DNA of 11,391 nt from an uncultured Candidatus Midichloriaceae bacterium (GCA_905479795.1 CAJQNX010000012.1:1-11391); one strand, 5' to 3'. Positions 1 through 7,336 are shown, numbered from the stretch's first letter. Numbers and translations are program-made. Notes: a model not told the origin generated them from the sequence alone.

Positions 1-29
1 GTAAGCGTACGGTGAAGGCGGTCTAGTAA
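1..29 (+). repeat. IS66 left terminal inverted repeat
   Basis: The 29-bp left tip is the reverse complement of 2419-2447 except at position 14, where G replaces the A predicted from the right end. It begins GTAAGCGTACGG, with the conserved GTAAGCG start of IS66-family ends. It is presumably bound by the transposase proteins. Confidence 0.95.
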
Positions 30-74
30 AAAAGGGGAGAGAAAGTATTATGGAGAAAAACACATAATATAAAA

Positions 75-392
75 ATGGGAAACAAAATTAGCACCGAGCA
101 AAAAGAAAGAATACTAAAAGAATCATATACAGAAGGCTGCATAATAACTGAGTTAGCGAGGAATTACAAAATATCAAAAGCAACGATATATAGGTGGAGG
201 AACGAGAAGGGTGGGAAGGCAAAAAGCGAAGAAAAGAAAAGTACGCCAAACTTTATAGAAGTATCAGTAAAAAAAGAGGAGGTTAATCAGCTAAAAAAAG
301 TAGAGCTAGAGTATGAAGAGTTTAGTATAGAAATAGTAGGAAAAATAAGTAGCGGCAAAATAGCATCAATAATGCAAATATTGGAGGAGTAA
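75..392 (+). CDS. tnpA: IS66 accessory transposition protein TnpA (HTH)
   Basis: This 105-residue protein is the DNA-binding accessory protein of IS66 elements, and the length is about normal for the family. Residues 6-44 form a helix-turn-helix of the IS3/IS66 orfA type, with a second helix and recognition helix around TELARNYKISKATIYRWR. The middle is lysine- and glutamate-rich. The C-terminal segment FSIEIVGKISSGKIASIMQI (83-102) corresponds to the conserved tail of IS66 TnpA, often written as L-I-G-x(n)-L-L-x-L. The ATG at 75 is the first usable start in frame. An earlier ATG at 50 opens only a five-codon frame. The stop overlaps the tnpB start by one base (TAATG), suggesting translational coupling. 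The exact biochemical role of TnpA in transposition is not well defined for the family. Confidence 0.9.
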   Translation: MGNKISTEQKERILKESYTEGCIITELARNYKISKATIYRWRNEKGGKAKSEEKKSTPNFIEVSVKKEEVNQLKKVELEYEEFSIEIVGKISSGKIASIMQILEE

Positions 393-739
393 TGATAAGT
401 ATAGATAGTAAAATAAAAATATATCTAAGTGTAGGAATCACAGATATGAGGAAAGGAATGCATGGACTGGCAATGTTGGCAGAAGAAAAATTAGCGGGTA
501 AAAACAATGGTGAGGGATTATTTGTATTTAGAGGTAAAAAGGGAGATAGAATAAAGATATTGTGGTGGGATGGACAAGGATTCTGCCTATATTATAAATG
601 TATGGACAGAGGGAAATTCACATGGCCACAAACAGAAGAATCGGGGATAATGGGGATAACAAGAGGGCAGTTAGGAATGTTAATAGAGGGTATTGACTGG
701 AGGAGACCAAAACGGTCTAATAAAGCAATGTATAGTTGA
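392..739 (+). CDS. tnpB: IS66 accessory protein TnpB (IS66 Orf2)
   Basis: This 115-residue protein is the conserved IS66 Orf2/TnpB, required for transposition of several IS66 members although its mechanism is poorly understood. The family signatures are all visible: VGITDMRKGMHGL (14-26), LFVFRGKKGDRIKILWWDGQG (about 43-63), the LYYKCMDRGKFTWP block that follows, and LGMLIEGIDWRRP near the C-terminus. The ATG overlaps the tnpA stop codon. A GGAGGAG run at 383-389, inside the end of tnpA, lies only two bases before the ATG, which is closer than ideal, so reinitiation after tnpA is likely. It is complete and close to the usual length. It should not be confused with the unrelated IS200/IS605 TnpB nuclease, which shares only the name. 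Confidence 0.93.
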   Translation: MISIDSKIKIYLSVGITDMRKGMHGLAMLAEEKLAGKNNGEGLFVFRGKKGDRIKILWWDGQGFCLYYKCMDRGKFTWPQTEESGIMGITRGQLGMLIEGIDWRRPKRSNKAMYS

Positions 740-751
740 ATATAAAATAAA

Positions 752-2416
752 TTGAAATTAGATAACGCAAATAATTCAGAAAAAAGAGAGGAAGATCTAC
801 TAGCAATATTAGATGAATTAGAAAATGATAAATCAGCAATCAGCAAAGTAGAAATAATAAATATAGCAAAAACATTAATTAAGGAAAAGTATGAATTAGA
901 AAATCTAAGTAAAAGCTTAATAGAAGAAAAGGAGGAGTGGGGAAAAGAGAAGAAAAGGTTGATAGAAGAAAACAACACACTAAAAGAGCAGTTAAAAATA
1001 CTAAGGTCTAAGCAATTTGGAAAATCATCAGAAAAGACAAGGAAAAAGATAGAAGAGCTAGAGCAGAAGATAGAAGAAAATGAAATAGAACTAGAATTAA
1101 AATCAAGTAAAAAGAAAAATAAGGAAGAAGAAAAAAGTGGTAACAAGGCGAGGAGGCATAAATTACCTGAAGAATTAGAAAGAGAAGAAGTAATAATAGA
1201 GGCACCATCAGAATGCTCTGAATGTGGAGGAGGAGAATTTCGTAAAATAGAAGATGATATATCAGAAGTATTAGAATATGTTCCAGCAAAGTATAAAGTG
1301 ATAAAGTATGTAAGGCCAAGATGCGCATGTAAAAATTGTGAAACAATAGTACAAAGAGAAGCTGCAACAAAGGGAATAGAGCAAGGAAAGGCAGGATTTG
1401 GATTATTGGCAAATGTACTCATAAAAAAGTACGATGATCACTTGCCGCTTTATAGACAGAGTGAAATATTAGAAAGAGAAGGAATAGAAATAGCAAGATC
1501 AACAATGGCAGGCTGGATAGCAAGTTGTTCCATATTATTAGAGCCGATAGTAGAGGAAATAAAAAAAGCAATATTTAGAGCAAGCGAGATACATGGAGAT
1601 GATATCCCAGTAAAAGTATTAAAACCTGGACTTGGTAAAACAAAGATAGGGAGAATATGGAACTATGTGTTAGATGGGAGGCCCCATGGTAGTGATGTGC
1701 CACCAGCAGTATGTTATTTTTATAGCCCAGATAGAAAGGGAGAAAGACCAAAAGGCCATTTAACAAATTTTGAAGGAACATTACATGCAGATGCATATGC
1801 AGGATACAAACGATTATATAGAAGTGAAAAATATCCTGACAATAAAATAGATGAAGCGGCGTGCTGGGCTCATACAAGAAGAAAGTTTTATGAAATAACA
1901 ATAGCAAAACCAGATGCAACAATAGCAAATCAGGTATTAGAGCGAATTGGTAAAATATATAAAATAGAAGAAGAGGTGCGAGGATTAAAGCCAGAAGAAA
2001 GAGAGGAAAGAAGGGAGAAGGACTCAAAAGAATTAGTGGAGGAATTATTTGTAAATTTTAAAAAAGTTTTACCAAAACTAGCTCAAAAAGGAAGTACTGC
2101 GCTTGCAATAAAATATGCATTAAATAATGAAATAGCTCTCAAAAGATTTTTAAAAGATGGCAGGATAGAAATAGATAACAATGCTGCAGAACGAGCCTTA
2201 AGAGCAATTGCCATAGGAAGGAAAAATTGGTTGTTTGCGGGCTCAGATAATGGTGGAGAAGCAGCTGCCAATATATATACAGTGATAGAAACTGCCAAAA
2301 TGAATGGTTTAAATCCTGAGGTATATTTGAAAAAAATCTTGTCAGAAATTCAAGATTACAACTCTCAAAAAGTTGCTGATCTCCTGCCATGGAACATTAT
2401 ATCAGACACCTCATGA
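752..2416 (+). CDS. tnpC: IS66 DDE transposase TnpC
   Basis: This 554-residue protein is the catalytic transposase of the element. Domains in order: a charged coiled-coil leucine-zipper region (about 35-128) with the IS66 sequence LRSKQFGKSSEK at 84-95; a zinc-finger region with CSEC (155-158) and CACKNC (191-196); then the DDE core. The likely catalytic residues are D283 in HGDDIPVKVL, D347 in LHADAYAGYKR and E480 in DNNAAERALR. CWAHTRRKFY (371-380) is another family block, and the C-terminal IS66_C-like tail follows GRKNWLFAGSDNGG. The start must be the TTG at 752: an in-frame TAA lies at 743-745 and no ATG occurs in frame until residue 252. The gene begins 12 nt after tnpB and ends 2 nt before the right inverted repeat. 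The rare start may keep transposase expression low. Confidence 0.95.
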   Translation: MKLDNANNSEKREEDLLAILDELENDKSAISKVEIINIAKTLIKEKYELENLSKSLIEEKEEWGKEKKRLIEENNTLKEQLKILRSKQFGKSSEKTRKKIEELEQKIEENEIELELKSSKKKNKEEEKSGNKARRHKLPEELEREEVIIEAPSECSECGGGEFRKIEDDISEVLEYVPAKYKVIKYVRPRCACKNCETIVQREAATKGIEQGKAGFGLLANVLIKKYDDHLPLYRQSEILEREGIEIARSTMAGWIASCSILLEPIVEEIKKAIFRASEIHGDDIPVKVLKPGLGKTKIGRIWNYVLDGRPHGSDVPPAVCYFYSPDRKGERPKGHLTNFEGTLHADAYAGYKRLYRSEKYPDNKIDEAACWAHTRRKFYEITIAKPDATIANQVLERIGKIYKIEEEVRGLKPEEREERREKDSKELVEELFVNFKKVLPKLAQKGSTALAIKYALNNEIALKRFLKDGRIEIDNNAAERALRAIAIGRKNWLFAGSDNGGEAAANIYTVIETAKMNGLNPEVYLKKILSEIQDYNSQKVADLLPWNIISDTS

Positions 2417-2418
2417 CA

Positions 2419-2447
2419 TTACTAGACCGCCTTTACCGTACGCTTAC
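2419..2447 (-). repeat. IS66 right terminal inverted repeat
   Basis: This 29-bp tip pairs with 1-29 at 28 of 29 positions. Read on the minus strand it begins GTAAGCGTACGGTAA. In the frame of the interrupted host gene this encodes Val-Ser-Val-Arg followed by a TAA stop (2433-2435), so the element itself supplies the premature stop. The TATCTTTC octamer just outside, at 2448-2455, is the presumed target-site copy. Confidence 0.95.
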
Positions 2448-2639
2448 TATCTTTCTCATCTTATCTTCATATAATTCGTCATGCTGCTCAAATCCAGGGC
2501 ACAACACTTTATACTTATCATAGTGGGCTGCATTGGTATTAAACACCCCTCTACTCTTAGATTTTTCATGAGTTGCAATCATTTCATTCTCAATGTTATT
2601 TATTTTATTGAACCTCTTCTTTAATGGTACAATTTTCAT
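2448..2639 (-). pseudogene. 5' remnant of a minus-strand gene interrupted by IS66 (methyltransferase-like?)
   Basis: Reading leftwards on the minus strand there is an open frame of up to 64 codons, from an ATG at 2639 or a second at 2582, running straight into the IS66 right end. The part after 2582 has coding character: richer in G+C than the flank and encoding Cys, Pro, Gly, His and acidic residues rather than the Phe/Ile/Leu runs of noncoding DNA. A good TTGACA-N16-TATGAT promoter precedes it. The segment VFNTNAAHYDKYKVLCPGFE resembles the N-terminal FxxxAxxYDxY region of class I SAM-dependent methyltransferases, but this is only a suggestive likeness. The rest of the gene would lie left of base 1. 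An in-frame extension to an ATG at 2807 exists but would overlap the divergent gene and run through the promoter, so I do not favour it. Neither ATG has a strong Shine-Dalgarno sequence. Confidence 0.5.
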
Positions 2640-2688
2640 TAGCACTGACACTGAGTATAAAAATTGATTATGAGCAATGGTAAAATAT

Positions 2689-2716
2689 ATCATACGTGTA
2701 TCGAACAATATGTCAA
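2689..2716 (-). promoter_or_regulatory. Sigma70-type promoter of the interrupted minus-strand gene
   Basis: On the minus strand a perfect -35 box TTGACA (2716-2711) is followed after 16 bp by TATGAT (2694-2689), five of six matches to the -10 consensus. Transcription would begin near 2682 and read into the interrupted gene and then antisense into the IS66 right end. A weaker plus-strand pair, TTGATT (2664-2669) and TATATC (2686-2691) spaced 16 bp, overlaps it and could serve the divergent SDR gene. Confidence 0.5.
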
Positions 2717-2762
2717 AAACTGCTAAAATTACAGTAATAAATACAATGTAACCAGCCAGACG

Positions 2763-4043
2763 ATGAAGATTATTATTACTGGAGCCTGTGGTTTTATAGG
2801 AGCTCATATAACTTCGTCATTAATTAAGGATGGGCATAATGTTGTATGTGCAGTCAGAGATACTATAAAGGCGCAATTAATGTTTCCCTCTTCCGAAGTT
2901 TGTTATTGTAACTTTAATACAGATACCAATAAAACAATGTGGATTAATCGACTTAAAGGAGTTGATGTTGTAATTAATGTTGTTGGAATACTGCAAACAA
3001 GCAGAAAAGATAATGCAAAAAATATTCATGAATTAGCTACAAAATCGCTTTTTGATGCTTGTAATGAAAATAAAGTAAAAAAAGTAATTCATATTTCCGC
3101 CTTGGGTATAAAAGAAAGTGATACAGAATATGCCAAAACTAAATTAGCTGCAGATAGTTATTTGCAAGATCTCAATATTGATTGGATTATTTTGCGCCCC
3201 TCATTAGTTTATGCATCAAATAGTTTTGGTGGCACTTCATTGCTTAGAGCATTATCAGTATTGCCAATAATTCCACTTATTGGTAATGGACTTCAAAAAT
3301 TTCAACCTATCCATATTAAAGATTTAGTAAAAACAATCTCGTTTTTTCTTGAAAAATCATCTCAAACGAAGGAAATTTTTGATATTGTAGGTCCAGAAAT
3401 TTTAAGCTTAAAAGATATATTATTGAGGTTGCGTAGTTGGTTTAATTTAAGGCCAACTAAATTAATCTCAATCCCCAAGTGTATAATAAAATTTTTCTGC
3501 AAATTAGGTGATATATTTAATGCTTCAACAGTCAATAGCACATCTTTTAATATGCTAGAACTAGATAATGTTTCCAAATCAAAGAAATTTTCAAGCTATA
3601 CAAAGATAAAGCCCATAAAATTTTCGCAGGCTTTAGAAATGGAATCAGCAACTATTCAATCATTTTGGCATGCTAAACTTTATTTACTTAAAGCCTTTGC
3701 ACGATTTATATTGGCATTTTTTTGGCTATACTCAGGTGTCTTGCCATTTTTTAATGATAAGCAAACCATGGATATAATTAATGTGATATGTACTAATAAC
3801 TTATTATCATCAATTATTTTTTATAGTTCTTGTTTTACAGATATACTAATCGGATTTGCACTTTTATTCAGATATAAAATGATCACTATGTATCGAATAC
3901 AGATTATTATTATCAGTTTATATACCTGTATTTTAACAATTTTTCTACCCCATCTTTGGCTCGAGCCATTAGGACCTTTAACGAAGAATATACCAACTCT
4001 ATTACTAATGTTGCTTTTATTGTCAGTTGAGCGCGATAAATGA
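2763..4043 (+). CDS. Atypical SDR NAD(P)-binding protein with C-terminal DoxX-like membrane domain
   Basis: This is a two-part protein of 426 residues. Residues 1-290 form a Rossmann-fold atypical SDR resembling the YfcH/NDUFA9-type NAD(P)H-binding proteins. The dinucleotide loop is GACGFIG (7-13), the central strand ends in HISALG (110-115), YAKTK (123-127) gives the Tyr-x3-Lys pair, and WIILRPSLVYA (141-151) is a typical extended-SDR strand. Residues 300-426 hold about four hydrophobic helices ending in a PTLLLMLLLLS stretch, matching a DoxX-like domain; SDR-DoxX fusions are known in proteobacteria. The protein should be anchored in the inner membrane with its nucleotide domain probably in the cytoplasm; the substrate is unknown. 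No Shine-Dalgarno precedes the ATG. The last four bases (ATGA) overlap the next gene, so the pair is translationally coupled. A role in redox or membrane upkeep is plausible but not shown. Confidence 0.82.
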   Translation: MKIIITGACGFIGAHITSSLIKDGHNVVCAVRDTIKAQLMFPSSEVCYCNFNTDTNKTMWINRLKGVDVVINVVGILQTSRKDNAKNIHELATKSLFDACNENKVKKVIHISALGIKESDTEYAKTKLAADSYLQDLNIDWIILRPSLVYASNSFGGTSLLRALSVLPIIPLIGNGLQKFQPIHIKDLVKTISFFLEKSSQTKEIFDIVGPEILSLKDILLRLRSWFNLRPTKLISIPKCIIKFFCKLGDIFNASTVNSTSFNMLELDNVSKSKKFSSYTKIKPIKFSQALEMESATIQSFWHAKLYLLKAFARFILAFFWLYSGVLPFFNDKQTMDIINVICTNNLLSSIIFYSSCFTDILIGFALLFRYKMITMYRIQIIIISLYTCILTIFLPHLWLEPLGPLTKNIPTLLLMLLLLSVERDK

Positions 4044-4516
4044 TAGATTGGTACCCTGTCATAAAATTAATTCATATAATGAATGTAACGATATTATTTG
4101 GCACAGGTATTGGAATTGCAATTTTTTCTTTATGGGCACACATGACAAATGATGTTAAAATTATCGCGTATACATTTAAAAAGACTGTTCTTGCTGATCT
4201 AATTTTCACAACCCCTGCAATTATTATTCAACCTGTATCAGGGCTTCTTTTAGTGCATTATCAAGGATATGATTTATTTGAAACCTGGTTATGCATTAGT
4301 TATATACTGTATTTAATTGCTGGTTTGTGCTGGTTACCAGTTGTTTGGTTGCAAATACAAATAAGAAATATTACTCACCAAACATTAGTCAATGAATCAC
4401 AGCAGTTACCTGATAAATATTACAATTTTTTCTATATTTGGTTTATATTGGGATGGCCTGCATTTATAGGGCTAATGATTACATTTGCACTTATGATTTA
4501 TAAACCAAATTTTTAG
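4040..4516 (+). CDS. DUF2269-like integral membrane protein
   Basis: This 158-residue protein has about four transmembrane helices, at roughly 7-32, 48-72, 82-105 and 130-153. It begins WYPVIKLIHIMNVTILFGTGIG, in which a helix contains a histidine (H12) after a lysine. This and the later GWPAFIGLMITFALMIYKP ending are typical of the DUF2269 membrane family. No catalytic motif is known. Its start codon overlaps the stop of the SDR-DoxX gene (ATGA), and genes of these two families are found side by side in other proteobacteria, so the two products probably act together at the inner membrane. The last codons are followed by an AT-rich intergenic region in which I see no strong terminator. The family assignment is from recalled sequence features and is moderately secure. 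Confidence 0.72.
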   Translation: MIDWYPVIKLIHIMNVTILFGTGIGIAIFSLWAHMTNDVKIIAYTFKKTVLADLIFTTPAIIIQPVSGLLLVHYQGYDLFETWLCISYILYLIAGLCWLPVVWLQIQIRNITHQTLVNESQQLPDKYYNFFYIWFILGWPAFIGLMITFALMIYKPNF

Positions 4517-4724
4517 TGTCATGATATAAGTATAATAAAATTGCTTAATAATTCTCGTTATTGTTAACTCTAAATTTTTATACTTTTTCTTTTTAGATTT
4601 CATAATAAATCACGATATCTAACACCAAACATATTATTAGAAATTATACTGAGATGTTGTTTTTATTGTAATTTAATATAGTATCCGTGCTATTATTTAT
4701 AAAGCAGTAATTTTTTATTTTGAA
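4517..4724. other. AT-rich intergenic region upstream of pdhA
   Basis: These 208 bases contain no convincing gene on either strand and no canonical terminator for the preceding pair. Weak short hairpins only, for example CTAAA/TTTAG flanking a T-rich stretch around 4570-4595, are visible. The right part holds the probable pdhA promoter. Confidence 0.6.
4666..4696 (+). promoter_or_regulatory. Probable pdhA promoter (extended -10)
   Basis: TGCTATTAT at 4688-4696 is an extended -10 element: TG-n followed by TATTAT, five of six matches. TTGTAA at 4666-4671 is a possible -35 at a long 19-bp spacing, which extended -10 promoters tolerate. A start near 4703 would give a leader of about 22 nt before the pdhA ATG at 4725, without a Shine-Dalgarno sequence. 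Confidence 0.4.
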
Positions 4725-5702
4725 ATGAGCACCAAGAAAACACGTTTCACAAAACAAGATTTGATTTCTATTTATAAGGAAATGCTATTATTACGCCGCT
4801 TTGAAGAGAAGGCAGGGCAGTTATATGGAATGGGACTTATAGGGGGTTTTTGTCATTTATATATTGGGCAGGAAGCTGTGGCAATAGGTATAATAAAAGC
4901 CATAAACTTAGGCGATACTATCATTACAAGTTATCGGGATCATGGATTAATGTTAGCTACGGGAGCATGTCCCAAAAGCATTATGGCAGAACTGCTTGGC
5001 AAAGCTACAGGTTGTTCAAAAGGCAAGGGTGGATCGATGCATATGTTTGATTTAGAAAAAGGCTTTTATGGAGGGCATGGCATTGTTGGAGCGCAAGTAT
5101 CCCTTGGCACAGGATTGGGTTTTGCACATAAATACAAAGAAAATGATTGCATTTCCGTAACAATTTATGGCGATGGAGCAGGCAATCAAGGCCAGGTATA
5201 TGAGTCATTTAATATGGCCAAACTTTGGGGATTGCCCGTCTTATATATTATTGAAAATAATGAATATGCAATGGGCACTTCAGTTGAAAGAGCTTCAAGC
5301 ATAAAAGATTTATATAAAAAAGGGGAATCCTTTGGCATAGCAGGAAAACAAGTTGATGGAATGGATTTTTTTGAAGTATATGAGGCAGTTAAAGAAGCCT
5401 CAGATTTCATCAGGAAAAATAAAACTCCATTTTTATTGGAGTTAAAAACCTATAGATATAGAGGCCACTCTATGTCTGATCCAGCTAGATATAGAGCTAA
5501 AGATGAAGTTGAAGACTATAAAAAACATCATGATCCAATTATTTCTCTAAAAGAATATATATTGAAAAATAATAAAAATGTGGAGGAGGATTTAAAAAGG
5601 ATAGAAAAAGAAGTTAAGGAAACGGTGAAGGAAAGTGCGGATTATGCTCAAAATAGCGATGAACCAAGCGCAAGTGAATTATATACAGATGTATATAAAT
5701 AA
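4725..5702 (+). CDS. pdhA: Pyruvate dehydrogenase E1 component, alpha subunit
   Basis: This is the alpha chain of the heterotetrameric E1 enzyme, which decarboxylates pyruvate with thiamine diphosphate and passes the acetyl group to the E2 lipoyl arm; it is cytoplasmic. Its 325 residues match the compact bacterial form. Visible marks are LLLRRFEEK (21-29), GGFCHLYIGQEA (40-51), SYRDHG (69-74), the TPP/Mg motif beginning GDGAGNQG (149-156) and ending in N178-N179, and YRGHSMSDPARYR (245-257), the loop that is phosphorylated in mitochondrial homologues. The C-terminus ends in the short E1-alpha helix ...DEPSASELYTDV. The beta-subunit gene is not adjacent: a flavodoxin-like gene follows after 21 nt, then pdhB, all on one strand. 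The closest general relatives are alphaproteobacterial and mitochondrial E1-alpha chains. There is no Shine-Dalgarno; the ATG at 4725 is the natural N-terminus. Confidence 0.95.
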   Translation: MSTKKTRFTKQDLISIYKEMLLLRRFEEKAGQLYGMGLIGGFCHLYIGQEAVAIGIIKAINLGDTIITSYRDHGLMLATGACPKSIMAELLGKATGCSKGKGGSMHMFDLEKGFYGGHGIVGAQVSLGTGLGFAHKYKENDCISVTIYGDGAGNQGQVYESFNMAKLWGLPVLYIIENNEYAMGTSVERASSIKDLYKKGESFGIAGKQVDGMDFFEVYEAVKEASDFIRKNKTPFLLELKTYRYRGHSMSDPARYRAKDEVEDYKKHHDPIISLKEYILKNNKNVEEDLKRIEKEVKETVKESADYAQNSDEPSASELYTDVYK

Positions 5703-5723
5703 AATAACCGAAAGTTCATTTAA

Positions 5724-6278
5724 ATGAAAAAAAGAATCGCAACAATATACAATCATCAGCACTGCTTTACGAAGACATTATCTGATTATATACACATTGG
5801 CATTCAATCTGAAAATGTTGAATCAGAAACGTATAAAGCAGAATTTATTTGTGAAAATTTACAGTTATTAGATAAAGTTGACTCTATAATATTTGGCACA
5901 CCAACTTATTTTGGAAATGTTTCAACCAGTATAAAAAAGCTTATGGATTCAACCGTTCATATTTGGGATAATAAAAAATGGAACAACAAGATAGCTGCGG
6001 GATTCACACATTCGTCCGCCTTGAGTGGAGATAAACAAAGTGCTTTAATGTCTATATTTATTTTTGCACAACAGCATGGTATGATATGGACTGGCATTGA
6101 TTTAAAAAGCAATGAAAAGCCAAAAAACTTTGATATAAATTTGAATAGGCTCGGCAGCTGGATGGGTTTAATGGCTGAATCTCCAAATAAAGATGAAAAC
6201 TTAAAAACTAATGTTAGCGATATCAAAACAGCTGAATATTTTGGAGCTAGAATAGCTAAGATAACAAAAAAATTTTAA
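5724..6278 (+). CDS. WrbA-like flavodoxin-fold NAD(P)H-dependent oxidoreductase
   Basis: This 184-residue protein has the flavodoxin-like fold of the WrbA/NAD(P)H:quinone oxidoreductase group, predicted to bind FMN and pass electrons from NAD(P)H to quinones or similar acceptors in the cytoplasm. The evidence is IIFGTPTYFGNVSTSIKKLMD (55-75), matching the G-T-P-T-R-F-G-N flavin loop with Tyr for Arg; AAGFTHSSALSGDKQSAL (91-108); the QHGM (117-120) segment; and NRLGSWMGLMAES (141-153), the family's N-x-L-G-S-Y-x-G-x-M-A-Q region. The N-terminal phosphate loop, usually Y-x-S-x-x-G-H-T, is degenerate here (YNHQHCFT, 9-16), so FMN affinity may differ. It lies between pdhA (21 nt) and pdhB (9 nt), an unusual position. 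A redox role linked to pyruvate oxidation is only inferred. Confidence 0.85.
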   Translation: MKKRIATIYNHQHCFTKTLSDYIHIGIQSENVESETYKAEFICENLQLLDKVDSIIFGTPTYFGNVSTSIKKLMDSTVHIWDNKKWNNKIAAGFTHSSALSGDKQSALMSIFIFAQQHGMIWTGIDLKSNEKPKNFDINLNRLGSWMGLMAESPNKDENLKTNVSDIKTAEYFGARIAKITKKF

Positions 6279-6287
6279 ATAGATATT

Positions 6288-7271
6288 ATGAAAAAAATTA
6301 CTATTAGAGAAGCGCTTAGAGATGCAATGGCAGAAGAAATGAGACTTGATAAAGATGTTTTTATAATGGGCGAGGAGGTTGCAGAATATCAAGGAGCATA
6401 TAAAGTAACCCAAGGTCTTTTGGATGAATTTGGAGCAAAAAGAGTAATTGACACACCTATCACCGAGCATGGGTTCGCAGGCATTGGAGTTGGAGCTGCA
6501 TTTGCCGGATTAAAACCAATTGTGGAATTTATGACCTTTAATTTTGCTATGCAAGCTATTGATCAAATAATTAATTCCGCTGCTAAAACTCATTACATGT
6601 CTGGAGGATTGATATCGTGCCCTATTGTTTTTAGGGGGCCAAATGGCGCCGCTGCAAGAGTTGGAGCACAACATTCACAATGTTACGCAAGTTGGTATGG
6701 GCATGTTCCTGGTTTAAAAGTGATTGCTCCATATTCAGCATCAGATCATAAGGGATTGCTAAAAGCAGCCATTAAAGATCCAAATCCAGTAGTATTTCTT
6801 GAAAACGAAATGTTATATGGCGACTCTGGCGATGTCCCAGAAGAGGAATTTACAGAGGAAATCGGTAAGGCAAAAATTGTAAAACAAGGAAAAGATGTAA
6901 CAATTGTAACTTTTTCCATACAAGTAAAATTTGCACTACAGGCTGCAATTGAATTGAAAAAATATAACATTGATGCCGAGGTAATTGATTTAAGAACAAT
7001 ACGCCCTCTAGATACTGAAACTATTATAAATTCAGTAAAAAAGACTAATCGCATTGTTACTATCGAAGAGGGGTGGCTCTTCTCAGGGATAGGTTCAGAA
7101 ATATCTGCAATTGTGTCCGAAAAGGCCTTTGATTATCTTGATGCACCAATAATGAGAGTTGCTGCAAAGGATGTCCCTTTGCCATATGCACAAAATTTGG
7201 AAAAAATGGCCCTTCCTTCTGTTGACAATATAGTAGAAAAGACCAAAGAAGTTTGTTATCAAAATCAATAA
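6288..7271 (+). CDS. pdhB: Pyruvate dehydrogenase E1 component, beta subunit
   Basis: This 327-residue protein is the beta chain of E1, completing the TPP-dependent active site with PdhA. The N-terminal pyrimidine-binding domain shows MGEEVAEYQGAYKVTQGL (27-44), with the glutamate of the GEEV segment that contacts the cofactor, then DTPITEHGFAGIGVGAA (55-71), FRGPNG (115-120) and QHSQCYASWYGHVPGLKV (128-145). The transketolase C-terminal domain follows from about 190, with DVTIVTFS (203-210), EVIDLRTIRPLD (231-242) and VAAKDVPLPYA (291-301). There is no N-terminal lipoyl domain, unlike the lipoyl-E1-beta of some other alphaproteobacteria. It begins 9 nt after the flavodoxin-like gene and closes the unit. 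The E2 and E3 genes are not in the window. Confidence 0.95.
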   Translation: MKKITIREALRDAMAEEMRLDKDVFIMGEEVAEYQGAYKVTQGLLDEFGAKRVIDTPITEHGFAGIGVGAAFAGLKPIVEFMTFNFAMQAIDQIINSAAKTHYMSGGLISCPIVFRGPNGAAARVGAQHSQCYASWYGHVPGLKVIAPYSASDHKGLLKAAIKDPNPVVFLENEMLYGDSGDVPEEEFTEEIGKAKIVKQGKDVTIVTFSIQVKFALQAAIELKKYNIDAEVIDLRTIRPLDTETIINSVKKTNRIVTIEEGWLFSGIGSEISAIVSEKAFDYLDAPIMRVAAKDVPLPYAQNLEKMALPSVDNIVEKTKEVCYQNQ

Positions 7272-7336
7272 CGGCATTTAATTTATGATATTAGATAAAA
7301 AATTTAATCCATAATGTTCTGCTGCAAATTCTAAAA

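Larger units (their letters stand above)
1..2447 (+). mobile_element. Complete IS66-family insertion sequence (2447 bp)
   Basis: This is a full-length element with the IS66 gene order tnpA-tnpB-tnpC on one strand, bounded by 29-bp inverted repeats matching at 28 of 29 positions. The tips read GTAAGCG, as in other IS66 members, and the roughly 2.4-2.5 kb length is usual for the family. All three frames are open and TnpC keeps its DDE residues, so the copy looks potentially active. The left tip is base 1 of the window, so the left flank is unseen. The family makes 8-bp target duplications; the right flank at 2448-2455 reads TATCTTTC, so the same octamer is expected just before base 1. The coding strand is much more purine-rich than the other genes here, which suggests acquisition from elsewhere. 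The right end lies inside a minus-strand gene remnant. Confidence 0.95.

Noticed and set aside
50..64. Upstream ATG as the tnpA start
   Set aside because: It opens only ATG-GAG-AAA-AAC-ACA before a stop. At most it is a tiny leader frame.
592..1422. Long minus-strand open frame opposite tnpB/tnpC
   Set aside because: The product is a run of Ser, Phe, Leu and Ile, the mirror of the purine-rich transposase coding strand. It has no domain, and tnpC on the other strand is certain.
2640..2807. N-terminal extension of the minus-strand remnant to an ATG at 2807, with a hydrophobic helix
   Set aside because: It would overlap the first codons of the divergent SDR gene and be translated through the strong promoter at 2689-2716. 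The composition there looks noncoding.
4850..5410. Small alternative frames within pdhA on both strands
   Set aside because: They lie entirely inside a well-conserved gene and show no protein-like motifs or start signals.
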